Source: Nitrosopumilaceae archaeon (GTDB lineage: Archaea; Thermoproteota; Nitrososphaeria; Nitrososphaerales; Nitrosopumilaceae). Taken from it: 9,613 nt of DNA. Shown piece by piece: positions 1 to 6,339 of this stretch. The notes beneath the pieces are model-generated. The model searched no databases and was not told where the DNA came from. It worked only from the letters and a program-made list of their open reading frames with translations. The stretch covers positions 1 through 9,613 of the forward strand of contig JAGWAW010000042.1 of assembly GCA_021296165.1 (NCBI GenBank). The letters run 5' to 3'. Numbering within the stretch: position 1 is the first letter of the stretch; the number at the start of each line of letters is the position of its first letter. The translations under genes were made by a program, and so were the position numbers.

Positions 1-112
1 GATGCGGGGTGGAACGGGCGCGGCTGCCAACCACTTGGAGAATCTGGTGCCACCCTGCTTGGGCCCATGCCGCCCCTGAGCGGTCACCACGCGTTAATGC
101 TAAAGAACCCCC

Positions 113-118
113 TATACA
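113..118 (+). promoter_or_regulatory. Candidate TATA element and ribosome-binding site of the secreted protein gene
   Basis: A TATACA element lies 38-43 bp before the ATG at 155, and a clear GGAGG Shine-Dalgarno sequence at 142-146 sits 8 nt before that ATG. Transcription starting about 26 bp after the TATA would give a short leader that just includes the Shine-Dalgarno sequence. A second AT-rich stretch, GTTAATAT at 123-130, could instead drive a leaderless transcript. Which one is used cannot be decided from sequence. Confidence 0.35.
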
Positions 119-154
119 GCTAGTTAATATGCCATCAGGCTGGAGGGGGGGGAC

Positions 155-823
155 ATGAGGTGGTATGCAGTGGCAGCCCTGGCCGTGGCGGCCGGGCTCT
201 TTCTGACCGCCACCGCTGCGTTCTCCGAGCAGGAGATAATCCCAGACTGGATAAGGAACTTGGCCGGATGGTGGGCCGAGGGGCAAGTCAGCGATGCCGA
301 GTTTGTCAGCTCGCTGCAGTGGCTGGTGGATGCCGGCTACATCGACTTGGGCGGGGACGCCGAAGTACAGAGGCTGGTCCGGGACGGCAAGTACTCCATT
401 GAGCAGCCCGGCGACTGGGAGAGGCAGGCGCCCATCTGGGACGAGGCCACCGGGGGCATTCGCGACTCGATCATAAAACTGGAGACCATCGACGACACCA
501 TACCGGCGATAGTGTCGGTGAGCTCCGGCGGCATGCTGGGCGAGAACATCACCGAGCACCGCGAAGTGGGCCTGGCCCTCCTGGATGAGTATCTGGGGGA
601 TGCGTTCAACCACACGCTCTCCGCCGAGGCCGACGTGATGGGCAATCCAGGATACGTCGACGAGTACACGGTGACCATATTCGACTGGGTGGTACAGGGC
701 AAGTCGTACAGCTTTGAATACGAGGGCAGCATATACGAGATAAAGTACGAGAGCGCAGATGAGACCTTTGCGGACCATCTGCCCGAGTTTGAGCGCATGG
801 CGCAGACATTCCGTCTAGAGTAG
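155..823 (+). CDS. Secreted protein with thaumarchaeal tandem-W segment
   Basis: This is a 222-residue exported protein of unknown exact role, probably outside the membrane. Residues 1-24 form a signal peptide: MRW, then a hydrophobic stretch rich in Ala, Val and Leu, and a likely cleavage after AFS before EQE. Residues 28-62 carry IPDWIRNLAGWWAEGQ and a following SLQWLVDAGYI, a roughly 35-residue segment I know from many secreted thaumarchaeal proteins, where it appears alone or repeated beside other domains. The C-terminal half (about residues 85-222) ends with SYSFEYEG, a YEIKY strand and LPEFERMAQTFRL. This resembles the end of PsbP/DcrB-like (DUF1795-type) lipocalin-like domains, where a helix with 'lp.f..m..sf' closes the fold; that assignment is an inference. 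The ATG is chosen for its GGAGG 8 nt upstream and the immediate signal peptide. It converges on livM. Confidence 0.88.
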   Translation: MRWYAVAALAVAAGLFLTATAAFSEQEIIPDWIRNLAGWWAEGQVSDAEFVSSLQWLVDAGYIDLGGDAEVQRLVRDGKYSIEQPGDWERQAPIWDEATGGIRDSIIKLETIDDTIPAIVSVSSGGMLGENITEHREVGLALLDEYLGDAFNHTLSAEADVMGNPGYVDEYTVTIFDWVVQGKSYSFEYEGSIYEIKYESADETFADHLPEFERMAQTFRLE

Positions 824-827
824 CGGG

Positions 828-845
828 GTGGCCCCGGAAGGCCAC
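828..845. repeat. Inverted repeat just after the secreted protein gene
   Basis: GTGGCC at 828-833 pairs perfectly with GGCCAC at 840-845 across a 6-nt loop, starting 5 nt after the stop codon. A short TTTT follows at about 862. It could be a weak terminator or 3' mRNA structure between the convergent genes. The T-tract is too distant and short for a confident terminator call. Confidence 0.3.
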
Positions 846-969
846 GGGCATTCCCTTGGGATTTTCAGAGTGGCGGGGCCGTATGGTATGACTGCACATC
901 TGGAGGAGAACCGTGCGTGGCTTACACACCCCACCAGAAGTGCCCCAGACCTGCCGGCAGAAGCGTCCG

Positions 970-2031
970 TTAGCGGAAGAGCAGGTTGAAGACGCGCTTG
1001 ATCCCCTTGGCGGTGGGAGGGCGGCCCAGTGTGTGCGTGGGCTTTTCCACAATCACTCCCTGCGGCCTGAAGAGCAGCACGGCCAGCAGTATGCCGCCCA
1101 GCAGCAGCAGGTCCAGCCACACCACGTCGAAGGGGACGAACCCCTCAAAGGAGTCCTTGAAGAAGATTATCGTCTTGCGCAGCGCCACGAAGAGCAGCGT
1201 TCCAACCAGCACCCCCTTGTTGTTGGCCAGGCCGCCGATCAAAATCATCAGGAACGGCCAGAACGTCCAGCTGGCGCGGTCGTACGCGATGGCTATGGTG
1301 CTGCCCACGTAGACGGCGTACAGGGCCCCTGCGATGGCAGCTATGGCCGAGGCGACCATTATGGTCTTCATGCGGACGCGCCCGACGTCCTTGCCCAGGG
1401 ACTCGGCGGCCATCTCGTTGTCCCGCATGGCCCGCAGGGAGCGGCCCAAGGGGGAGCGGATGGTCTTCTCGCAGTATATGTACACCATGACCACCATGAT
1501 TATCAGCACCAGGCTGGCGGTGGGGAAGCGCAGCTCGTCGGGCACAAACGAGAGTGGATCCGGCACCTGCACACCCAGCGTGCCTCCCACCAGCGGCGGG
1601 AAGTTGTTCCCTATTATGCGGATGCTCTCGCCGAATGCCAGCAGCGTGATGGCCAGATAGTCGCCGCGGAGCCGCAGGGCCGGGTATGAGGTGGCTACGC
1701 CCAGCGCCCCGCCCACTAGGGCCGCTATCGCCACCCCGACCGCGAATATGGCAAACCCGGGCACGGGGTTGTCCAGAAGCCAGGCGTTCACCTGTGCTAC
1801 CACGGTGAGGTTCTCCCGGATGTAGTCGCCCTCTATCCCGGCTATCTGGGCTATGATGCGCCCGGGCAGCGATGCGATGACGAAGGCGCCCGCTCCCACC
1901 GCCAGCACCTTGCCGAAGTTGGGAATGCCGCCGTACCCGAACTCCAGATTCAGGCTCAGGTTGATTATGGCGTATATGGAGAATATGGCCGCCATGTCTA
2001 TGATGAATATGGCGGCGGGCTCTATCGCCAT
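970..2031 (-). CDS. livM: Branched-chain amino acid-type ABC transporter permease LivM
   Basis: This 353-residue polytopic membrane protein is the second permease of a LivHMGF/UrtBCDE-type importer. It would form the translocation channel with LivH, driven by LivG and LivF. Hydrophobic helices run through the whole length. Family landmarks are NLEFGYGGIPNFGKV near residue 27 (the 'GYaG..sfG' element), YPALRLRGDYLAITLLAFGE in the middle (the LivM 'LRLRGdYfAi.TLaF.E' signature facing the ATPase), and GALYAVYVGS followed by FLMILIGGLANNKGVLVG late in the chain (the 'GG.gt..G...GA' element). The start overlaps the end of livH by 10 nt, and AGGAG (minus strand, 2038-2042) stands 6 nt before the ATG, so the start is secure. 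It is co-transcribed with livH. The substrate could be branched-chain amino acids, urea or a related small amide or amino acid; the sequence alone does not say. Confidence 0.93.
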   Translation of the reverse strand: MAIEPAAIFIIDMAAIFSIYAIINLSLNLEFGYGGIPNFGKVLAVGAGAFVIASLPGRIIAQIAGIEGDYIRENLTVVAQVNAWLLDNPVPGFAIFAVGVAIAALVGGALGVATSYPALRLRGDYLAITLLAFGESIRIIGNNFPPLVGGTLGVQVPDPLSFVPDELRFPTASLVLIIMVVMVYIYCEKTIRSPLGRSLRAMRDNEMAAESLGKDVGRVRMKTIMVASAIAAIAGALYAVYVGSTIAIAYDRASWTFWPFLMILIGGLANNKGVLVGTLLFVALRKTIIFFKDSFEGFVPFDVVWLDLLLLGGILLAVLLFRPQGVIVEKPTHTLGRPPTAKGIKRVFNLLFR

Positions 2032-2942
2032 ATCTTACTCCTGATCTTGGACCAGTTTACGCCGGTGATGCCCCGCGGGGCGAACATCAGTGTCACGGCT
2101 ATTATGATGAGCGGTATGAGCGGCCTGTATGCTATGAGCCAAGAGCCCAGCTCCCCGGCCAGGAATCTGGTCCCCAGCACCTCGGCCAGCCCCACCAGCA
2201 GCCCCCCGGCGACGGCGCCGAATATGTTCGTAAAGCCCCCAGCTATGCTGGCGGCAAAGATGCTGGGTATCAGCAGCGGCCCCAGGTTCGGGTCTCCCAA
2301 AAACCAGAGCGCCATGAGGGCCCCGGCCACCCCGGCCAGCCCACCGGCTATCATCCATGCAATGGTGTATACGGCATTTACGTTTATGCCCACCGTGCCG
2401 GAGAGGTCCGGATTCTCGGTGGAGGCGCGCACCGCTATGCCGAATTTGGTCTTCTTGAGCATCAGGAAGAGTGCTATGCCTATGATGGCCACGGCTATGG
2501 GCGCCACCGTCACTATCATGGGCAGGTCCATGAACTCCAGATCGAAGCTGCGCAACGTAAACTCCCGGGACTTGACGCGGAACGTCTCGGTGAGATAGTC
2601 GGCCAGTATGTTGAGGCCCGCTATCAGTACCATGTCGAACGCCAGGGTCGCGATCATCTGTATGGCGTCGGTCGCCCCCCTCTTGGCCAGCGGCTTGAGT
2701 ATGAACGTGTACAGCGCCACGGCCACTACCCCGGACAGCAAGAAGGCCACCGGCAAGGCCAGATAGGGATTGACCTCCCACACGCGGGACGCAACCAGTG
2801 TCATGTACACGCCCAGCGTGGCAAAGGAGGCGTGCGCAAAGTTGGGTACTTTGGTGGTGAGGTAGGTGAGGGTCAGGCCCAGGCTGAGCAGTACCAGCAG
2901 GCTGGCAAATACCGCCGCGTCAAAAAACACGGGGTTTATCAT
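2022..2942 (-). CDS. livH: Branched-chain amino acid-type ABC transporter permease LivH
   Basis: This 306-residue integral membrane permease is the partner of LivM. It begins MINPVFFDAAVFASLLVLLS, a typical first helix. Family landmarks follow: VPNFAHASFATLGVYMTLV (the 'lNfAHGa..mlGAY' element), KTKFGIAVRASTENPDLSG with GINVNAVYTIAWMIAG (the cytosolic loop that docks the ATPase, 'rT.fG.airA..eNp..A...Gin'), and IAGGFTNIFGAVAGGLLVGL near the end. The frame stays open upstream to 3671, but that extension is the antisense of livG and lacks membrane helices. The ATG at 2942 gives the normal family length and opens at the first helix. There is no Shine-Dalgarno sequence, and a TATA-like element lies about 25 bp upstream, which suggests a leaderless mRNA. 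It is first in the leftward livHM unit and divergent from livGF. Confidence 0.92.
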   Translation of the reverse strand: MINPVFFDAAVFASLLVLLSLGLTLTYLTTKVPNFAHASFATLGVYMTLVASRVWEVNPYLALPVAFLLSGVVAVALYTFILKPLAKRGATDAIQMIATLAFDMVLIAGLNILADYLTETFRVKSREFTLRSFDLEFMDLPMIVTVAPIAVAIIGIALFLMLKKTKFGIAVRASTENPDLSGTVGINVNAVYTIAWMIAGGLAGVAGALMALWFLGDPNLGPLLIPSIFAASIAGGFTNIFGAVAGGLLVGLAEVLGTRFLAGELGSWLIAYRPLIPLIIIAVTLMFAPRGITGVNWSKIRSKIWR

Positions 2943-2963
2943 ATGATCTGGATGGGAAACTGC

Positions 2964-2969
2964 TTTATC
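2964..2969. promoter_or_regulatory. Shared TATA-like element between livH and livG
   Basis: The only AT-rich element in the 48-bp gap (2943-2990) is CTTTATCTG, reading CAGATAAAG on the other strand. TTTATC (2964-2969) is centred at 2966.5, the exact midpoint between the start codons at 2942 (-) and 2991 (+), 24.5 bp from each. Neither gene has a Shine-Dalgarno sequence. One TATA element could therefore position leaderless transcripts in both directions, although the spacing is at the short end of the usual archaeal range (about 24-30). Confidence 0.4.
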
Positions 2970-2990
2970 TGTGTATGGGGTGGTAATCCT

Positions 2991-3749
2991 ATGGATGCCC
3001 TCCTCAGCGTAAGGAACTTGGGAAAGCACTTTGACGGACACGTGGTGCTGGAGAGCATCGACCTGGATTTGGAGGCGGGCAAGGTACACCAGCTCATAGG
3101 ACCCAACGGTAGCGGCAAGACCACGCTGGTGAACGTCATAGCCGGGGCCCTCAAACCCAGCTCGGGAACCGTCCACTTTGACGGCCACGACATAACCGGC
3201 AAGGATCCCCACGAGGTGTACAGGTATGGGCTGGCCAGATCGTTCCAGATACCGCAGCCGTTCGTAAACCTCAACGTGAACGAGAATCTGGTTACGTCCA
3301 GTACGGAGAACCGGGGGGACCTGTACCGCAACGCTCCGATGCGCTTCCGGTGGGTGGCCGACGAGCGGAAACTTCAGAAGATGGCCGACGAGGTGCTTGA
3401 GTTGGTGAACCTGACGCATGTGGTAGACAACCTGAGCAGCAACCTGAGCGGCGGCCAGATGAAGCTGCTGGAGCTGGGCCGCATAATGATGACGGGCGCC
3501 AAGATGATCTTTATGGACGAGCCCATAGCCGGCGTGAACCCCAAGCTGGCGCACGACATATTCAAAAAGATCAATCAAATCTGCGCCGAGCACGGCATCA
3601 CGTTTCTGATAATAGAGCACCGCCTGGACATAGCCTTTCAGTACGTGGACAGGGTTTACGCCACCGACCAAGGCAGGATAATAGCGGAGGGGACGGCCGA
3701 GGAGATACTGGAGAACTCCGATGTGATAGAGTCCTATCTGGGGACGTGA
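2991..3749 (+). CDS. livG: ABC transporter ATP-binding protein LivG
   Basis: This 252-residue cytoplasmic ATPase of the Liv-type importer has all the nucleotide-binding motifs: Walker A GPNGSGKTT (37-45), Q-loop Gln86 in ARSFQIPQPF, ABC signature LSGGQ (152-156), Walker B ending FMDEP with Asp176 and Glu177, and H-switch His210 in LIIEHRLDI. The D-loop AGVNP, and the ending in which VIESYLG follows EGTAEEIL, are typical of LivG rather than LivF. The frame is open upstream from 2832, but that part overlaps livH on the other strand and is not ABC-like. The ATG at 2991 starts directly at the first beta-strand. No Shine-Dalgarno sequence is present, so a leaderless mRNA is likely. Its stop overlaps or abuts the start of livF, so the two are one operon. 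It pairs with LivF to energise LivHM. Confidence 0.95.
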   Translation: MDALLSVRNLGKHFDGHVVLESIDLDLEAGKVHQLIGPNGSGKTTLVNVIAGALKPSSGTVHFDGHDITGKDPHEVYRYGLARSFQIPQPFVNLNVNENLVTSSTENRGDLYRNAPMRFRWVADERKLQKMADEVLELVNLTHVVDNLSSNLSGGQMKLLELGRIMMTGAKMIFMDEPIAGVNPKLAHDIFKKINQICAEHGITFLIIEHRLDIAFQYVDRVYATDQGRIIAEGTAEEILENSDVIESYLGT

Positions 3750-3751
3750 AT

Positions 3752-4522
3752 ATGGCAGACGAGCACTCCAACAAAAGCGAGACGAGTCCGGCCGCCCGCC
3801 GGTCCGGCAACGTGGTCTTGGAGTCCAAAGCCTTGGAGGCGGGATTCGGCAAGAGCCACATACTCTTTGGGATAGACTTTGAGGCCCGCGAGCACGACAT
3901 CACGGTTATAGTGGGCCCCAACGGATGCGGCAAGAGCACGCTGCTCAAGAGCATCTTCGGTCTCACCACGGTCTACTCTGGGGACATCACATACTGTGGC
4001 AAGAAGATTACCGGCATGCCGCCATATGTGGTGACCCGCGAAAAGATCGCGTACCTGCCCCAAGTCAACAACGTGTTCATCAACCTGACCATCCGGGAGA
4101 ATCTCTTCATGTCCAGCTACACGCTGAGCAAGAGGGAGTTCAACGAGAGGCTGCCGGAAATATTCGAGGCGTTCCCCATACTGAAGGAGTTCCAGAACAA
4201 AAAGTCCACCGTGTTGAGCGGCGGGCAGCGCCAGATGCTGGGCATGGGAATGGCCATGATGCGGAAGCCCAAGCTGATGCTGTTCGACGAGCCCACCGCC
4301 GGACTCGCTCCCCGGCTGGCCGACGAGGTGCTCGAGAAGATAGTCAAGATGCGCGACGACTTTGGCGTCACCATAATACTGGTGGAGCAGGACGTCCGGC
4401 GGGCCCTCAAGGTGGGGGATGTGGTGTACCTGTTTGCCAGCGGCAAGAACGTCTTTGACGGGCCGCCCTCGGAGCTGCTGGCCCACCCCGAGCTGGGGCG
4501 CATGTACTTGGGCGTGCATTAG
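3752..4522 (+). CDS. livF: ABC transporter ATP-binding protein LivF
   Basis: This is the second ATPase of the importer, 256 residues. Motifs seen are Walker A GPNGCGKST (55-63), Q-loop Gln104 in AYLPQVNNVF, signature LSGGQ (155-159), and Walker B LFDEP with Asp179 and Glu180 followed by TAGLAP. The switch position is Gln213 in LVEQD, as usual in LivF, where histidine is replaced. The common LivF 'EGR' segment after the Q-loop is absent and reads NNVFINLT instead. An extra, poorly conserved charged tail of about 20 residues precedes the fold. Two starts are possible: GTG at 3746, which overlaps the livG stop as GTGA, or ATG at 3752. I prefer the ATG because GGGG lies about 8 nt before it, but the difference is only two residues. 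It is translationally coupled to livG; no obvious terminator follows. Confidence 0.94.
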   Translation: MADEHSNKSETSPAARRSGNVVLESKALEAGFGKSHILFGIDFEAREHDITVIVGPNGCGKSTLLKSIFGLTTVYSGDITYCGKKITGMPPYVVTREKIAYLPQVNNVFINLTIRENLFMSSYTLSKREFNERLPEIFEAFPILKEFQNKKSTVLSGGQRQMLGMGMAMMRKPKLMLFDEPTAGLAPRLADEVLEKIVKMRDDFGVTIILVEQDVRRALKVGDVVYLFASGKNVFDGPPSELLAHPELGRMYLGVH

Positions 4523-4554
4523 TGGCCTGAGCGCGTGCTGAAGGCCAGAGACGC

Positions 4555-4575
4555 GGCGCGGTTTTATACCGCGCC
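4555..4575. promoter_or_regulatory. Perfect inverted repeat enclosing the TATA box
   Basis: GGCGCGGT at 4555-4562 is the exact reverse complement of ACCGCGCC at 4568-4575, with a 5-nt spacer TTTAT. The TATA element TTTTATA (4562-4568) fills the centre, about 31 bp before the ATG at 4596, so transcription would begin a few bases before or at the ATG. A dyad over the TATA box is a good place for a repressor that blocks TBP. A role as 3' hairpin of livF is the alternative, but no T-tract follows. Confidence 0.5.
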
Positions 4576-4595
4576 CCCCGCGACAATTTGACCGC

Positions 4596-5333
4596 ATGGA
4601 ACCCGCGCACCCAGATCGTATGGCATACGGCGACACGCCCGAGTCTGCGATACTCCGCATGGCCAAGATCATAGTGGAGCGGTTCTCGCCCATGTCGGTC
4701 ATGCTGTTCGGTTCCCGTGCGCGCGGCGACGCGGACGGGCACAGCGATGCCGACCTCTTCGTAATAATGCCGGAGGGAACGGACGTGGATAGTATATATC
4801 TGGACATACGCGCGGCCCTGCGCCACTCGCCGGTGGCCAAGGACATACTGGTAAACACGCCGGGGACCTTTGCCAAGTACGCAGTGCTGCCGGGGACCGT
4901 CCAGCGCAAGGTTGTTAGGGAGGGCATGCTGCTGTACGGGGGTTTGGACTCGTACGCTGCAACGCTCCTGCAGAACGCGGAGGGGGACCTGAACGTCGCC
5001 GGGAAGTTGGATTCGGACGAGAGGTCCGAGATACTTGCACGCGCGTACCACTCCCAGCAGGCCGCCGAGAAAGCCCTGAAGTGCGCCTTGGCGCTGTCCG
5101 GGGTGGACTTTGCACATACGCACGACTTGGAAAAACTCGCCGCGGACCTGCCGCCGGAGTGGGGAGTGTCGCATCCGGCCTCCGATTTAGATAGGCTGTC
5201 CAAGATGGTGATCACCGCCAGATATGGCAACGGCGGCGCGGCCCCGTCAAAGTCCGATGCGGATTGGGCGTTTAACCTGGCGTCCGACATAGTGCGGGCC
5301 ATCCGCGACGAGTCGCCGCGCCGCGGGACATGA
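4596..5333 (+). CDS. Fused MNT-type nucleotidyltransferase-HEPN protein
   Basis: This is a 245-residue cytoplasmic protein with two domains. Residues about 15-115 form a minimal nucleotidyltransferase of the DNA polymerase-beta superfamily: MLFGSRARG (36-44), then SDADL with metal-binding Asp51 and Asp53, and a probable third carboxylate Asp83 in AKDILV. Residues about 143-240 are a HEPN domain: RAYHSQQAAEKALKCAL (149-165), FAHTHDLEKL (172-181) and TARYGN (207-212), matching the PF05168 style. MNT and HEPN are more often separate adjacent genes (MntA/HepT toxin-antitoxin); here they are one chain. I see no clear R-x4-6-H ribonuclease motif, so the HEPN part may bind a substrate rather than cleave RNA. 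Likely activity is nucleotide transfer to protein, RNA or a small molecule; the target is unknown. It stands alone, with its own TATA box and no Shine-Dalgarno sequence, so it is probably leaderless. Confidence 0.9.
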   Translation: MEPAHPDRMAYGDTPESAILRMAKIIVERFSPMSVMLFGSRARGDADGHSDADLFVIMPEGTDVDSIYLDIRAALRHSPVAKDILVNTPGTFAKYAVLPGTVQRKVVREGMLLYGGLDSYAATLLQNAEGDLNVAGKLDSDERSEILARAYHSQQAAEKALKCALALSGVDFAHTHDLEKLAADLPPEWGVSHPASDLDRLSKMVITARYGNGGAAPSKSDADWAFNLASDIVRAIRDESPRRGT

Positions 5334-5435
5334 CCATGCAAGTGCATCACCCCGGAGGGAGTTTCCCGACCCGGCCGTTCCGCCGTAGTGTGGGAATGGC
5401 CGACAATACGTCCCCGTCCGGCGCGGCACTTTCAC

Positions 5436-5573
5436 TTACCGTCGCTGGCCGTCGTCTTGGGGACGGATGCCGCTTTTTATGAACCTCACAAGATCCGTGT
5501 GGGCATGCCTGTCGGGACGCCCGCGGTTCTCGTGCACCATGCCCGAAAGGTGCCGCCCGCCCGTCGCGATCAT
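5436..5573 (-). CDS. Small unrecognised protein coupled to the upstream frameshifted gene
   Basis: This 45-codon ORF begins with ATG at 5573 and ends with TAA at 5436. Its ATG overlaps, as ATGA, the TGA that closes the -1 reading of the gene upstream, a common sign of translational coupling. About three quarters of its third codon positions are G or C, as in neighbouring genes. The product contains MVHENRGRPDRHAHTD and LVRFIKSGIRPQDDG. It is basic and has no membrane segment and no signal peptide. A GGGGAGG about 13 nt upstream is a poor match in spacing for a ribosome-binding site. I do not recognise the family. It could be a small partner protein, or the remnant of a longer C-terminus. Confidence 0.4.
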   Translation of the reverse strand: MIATGGRHLSGMVHENRGRPDRHAHTDLVRFIKSGIRPQDDGQRR

Positions 5574-6339
5574 GGGGCGGGGGTCGCCTCCCCGCCGGCT
5601 TTCCTCAACCTCTCCAGCACGCGGGCCAGCGACTTTTGGATCTTATTCCTGCCGGCCGCCCAGTAGCACTCACGGTCCTCCCCGTCGGCCCCCCCAGTTC
5701 CCTCTCCAGCACTCTTCTCCACACGTTCAGGTCGTCCACGCCGGAGCACAGTCCCTCCAGCTCCTTCTCATAGCATTTCATGAAATCCGAGAAGACCACC
5801 AGCGACCAGCCCGCAAGGTATTCTATGCGCCACCGCCTGTCCTCTGTGGCGAGGTCTTGCCGCCGGATGCACCCGCCCATGGCCTCCACGCACCCCTCAA
5901 AGAGCGGCCAGAGGTCGCCACCGCTGTCATCTATACCGTTGTAGTGAACTCCCAGCGACTCGGTAAGGCCCATGTATATCGCCTCGGCCCTCCCGGGGTG
6001 ATCTCCCTCGGCGGCCTCCGCCTCCCTCTGTATGACGTGCAGGTCCAGGTCGTTGTAGTCCGGAACGAAGCCGCCCCTCATCTCGGCCGCTATCCTGGTG
6101 TCGGCCTCAAAGCGCACGTCCCGGCAGTCCCCCCTGACCCACGCCCCAAAGCGCTCTTCGGTGTTCCCGTCGGCGAGGCTTTCTTCCCAGAGAAGCTTCC
6201 GCAGGTTCCTTATGGGGGCCCGCACCGCGTGGGGGGCCACCACGCTATTCCAGTCCACGGCGGCGTGCCTGGCCCACCCTTGGACTACCACCCGGACCGC
6301 TCCCCCCGTACAATCGCTGCAGGATCCACGCCCCGACAC
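5570..6339 (-). CDS. Unrecognised protein with apparent -1 frameshift at a G7 run
   Basis: The zero frame runs from GTG at 6339 to a stop at 5605 (244 residues). Up to ERELGG it is convincingly protein-like: acidic, helical, Trp-rich, with RNLRKLLWEESLADG, EAIYMGLTESLGVHYNGIDD and FSDFMKCYEKELEGLC. After seven G bases (5689-5695) the zero-frame tail turns into Arg, Gly, Ser and Thr noise. The -1 frame instead reads DRECYWAAGRNKIQKSLARV, then a Lys- and Arg-rich helix and ATPAP, and stops at 5570, giving 256 residues. The heptamer G GGG GGG is in correct phase for -1 slippage, so the gene may use programmed frameshifting, be newly broken, or reflect a one-base sequence error. The start is uncertain: no Shine-Dalgarno sequence, and an alternative N-terminus from ATG 6355 lies in another frame. 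There is no signal peptide and no known domain. The antisense frame is Pro- and His-rich and rejected. Confidence 0.62.

Noticed and set aside
1..154. Possible end of an upstream rightward gene (frame 1 open from the window edge to a TAG at 121-123, and a short frame from ATG 2 to TGA 79)
   Set aside because: Neither frame has clear third-position bias or a recognisable sequence, and the segment holds the promoter of the next gene.
913..1689. 258-codon rightward ORF antisense to livM
   Set aside because: Gln-, His- and Gly-rich shadow of a permease with clear family signatures.
2943..3671. 243-codon upstream extension of livH
   Set aside because: It lies antisense to livG, lacks membrane helices, and the family length fits the ATG at 2942.
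3734..5350. 538-codon leftward ORF antisense to livF and the MNT-HEPN gene
   Set aside because: Both forward genes have full conserved motifs; the antisense product is Ser-, Arg- and Pro-rich with no domain. It stays open because the sense genes rarely use TTA, CTA or TCA codons.
5247..5435. 62-codon leftward ORF after the small coupled ORF
   Set aside because: It mostly overlaps the HEPN domain on the other strand and has an unnatural residue mix.
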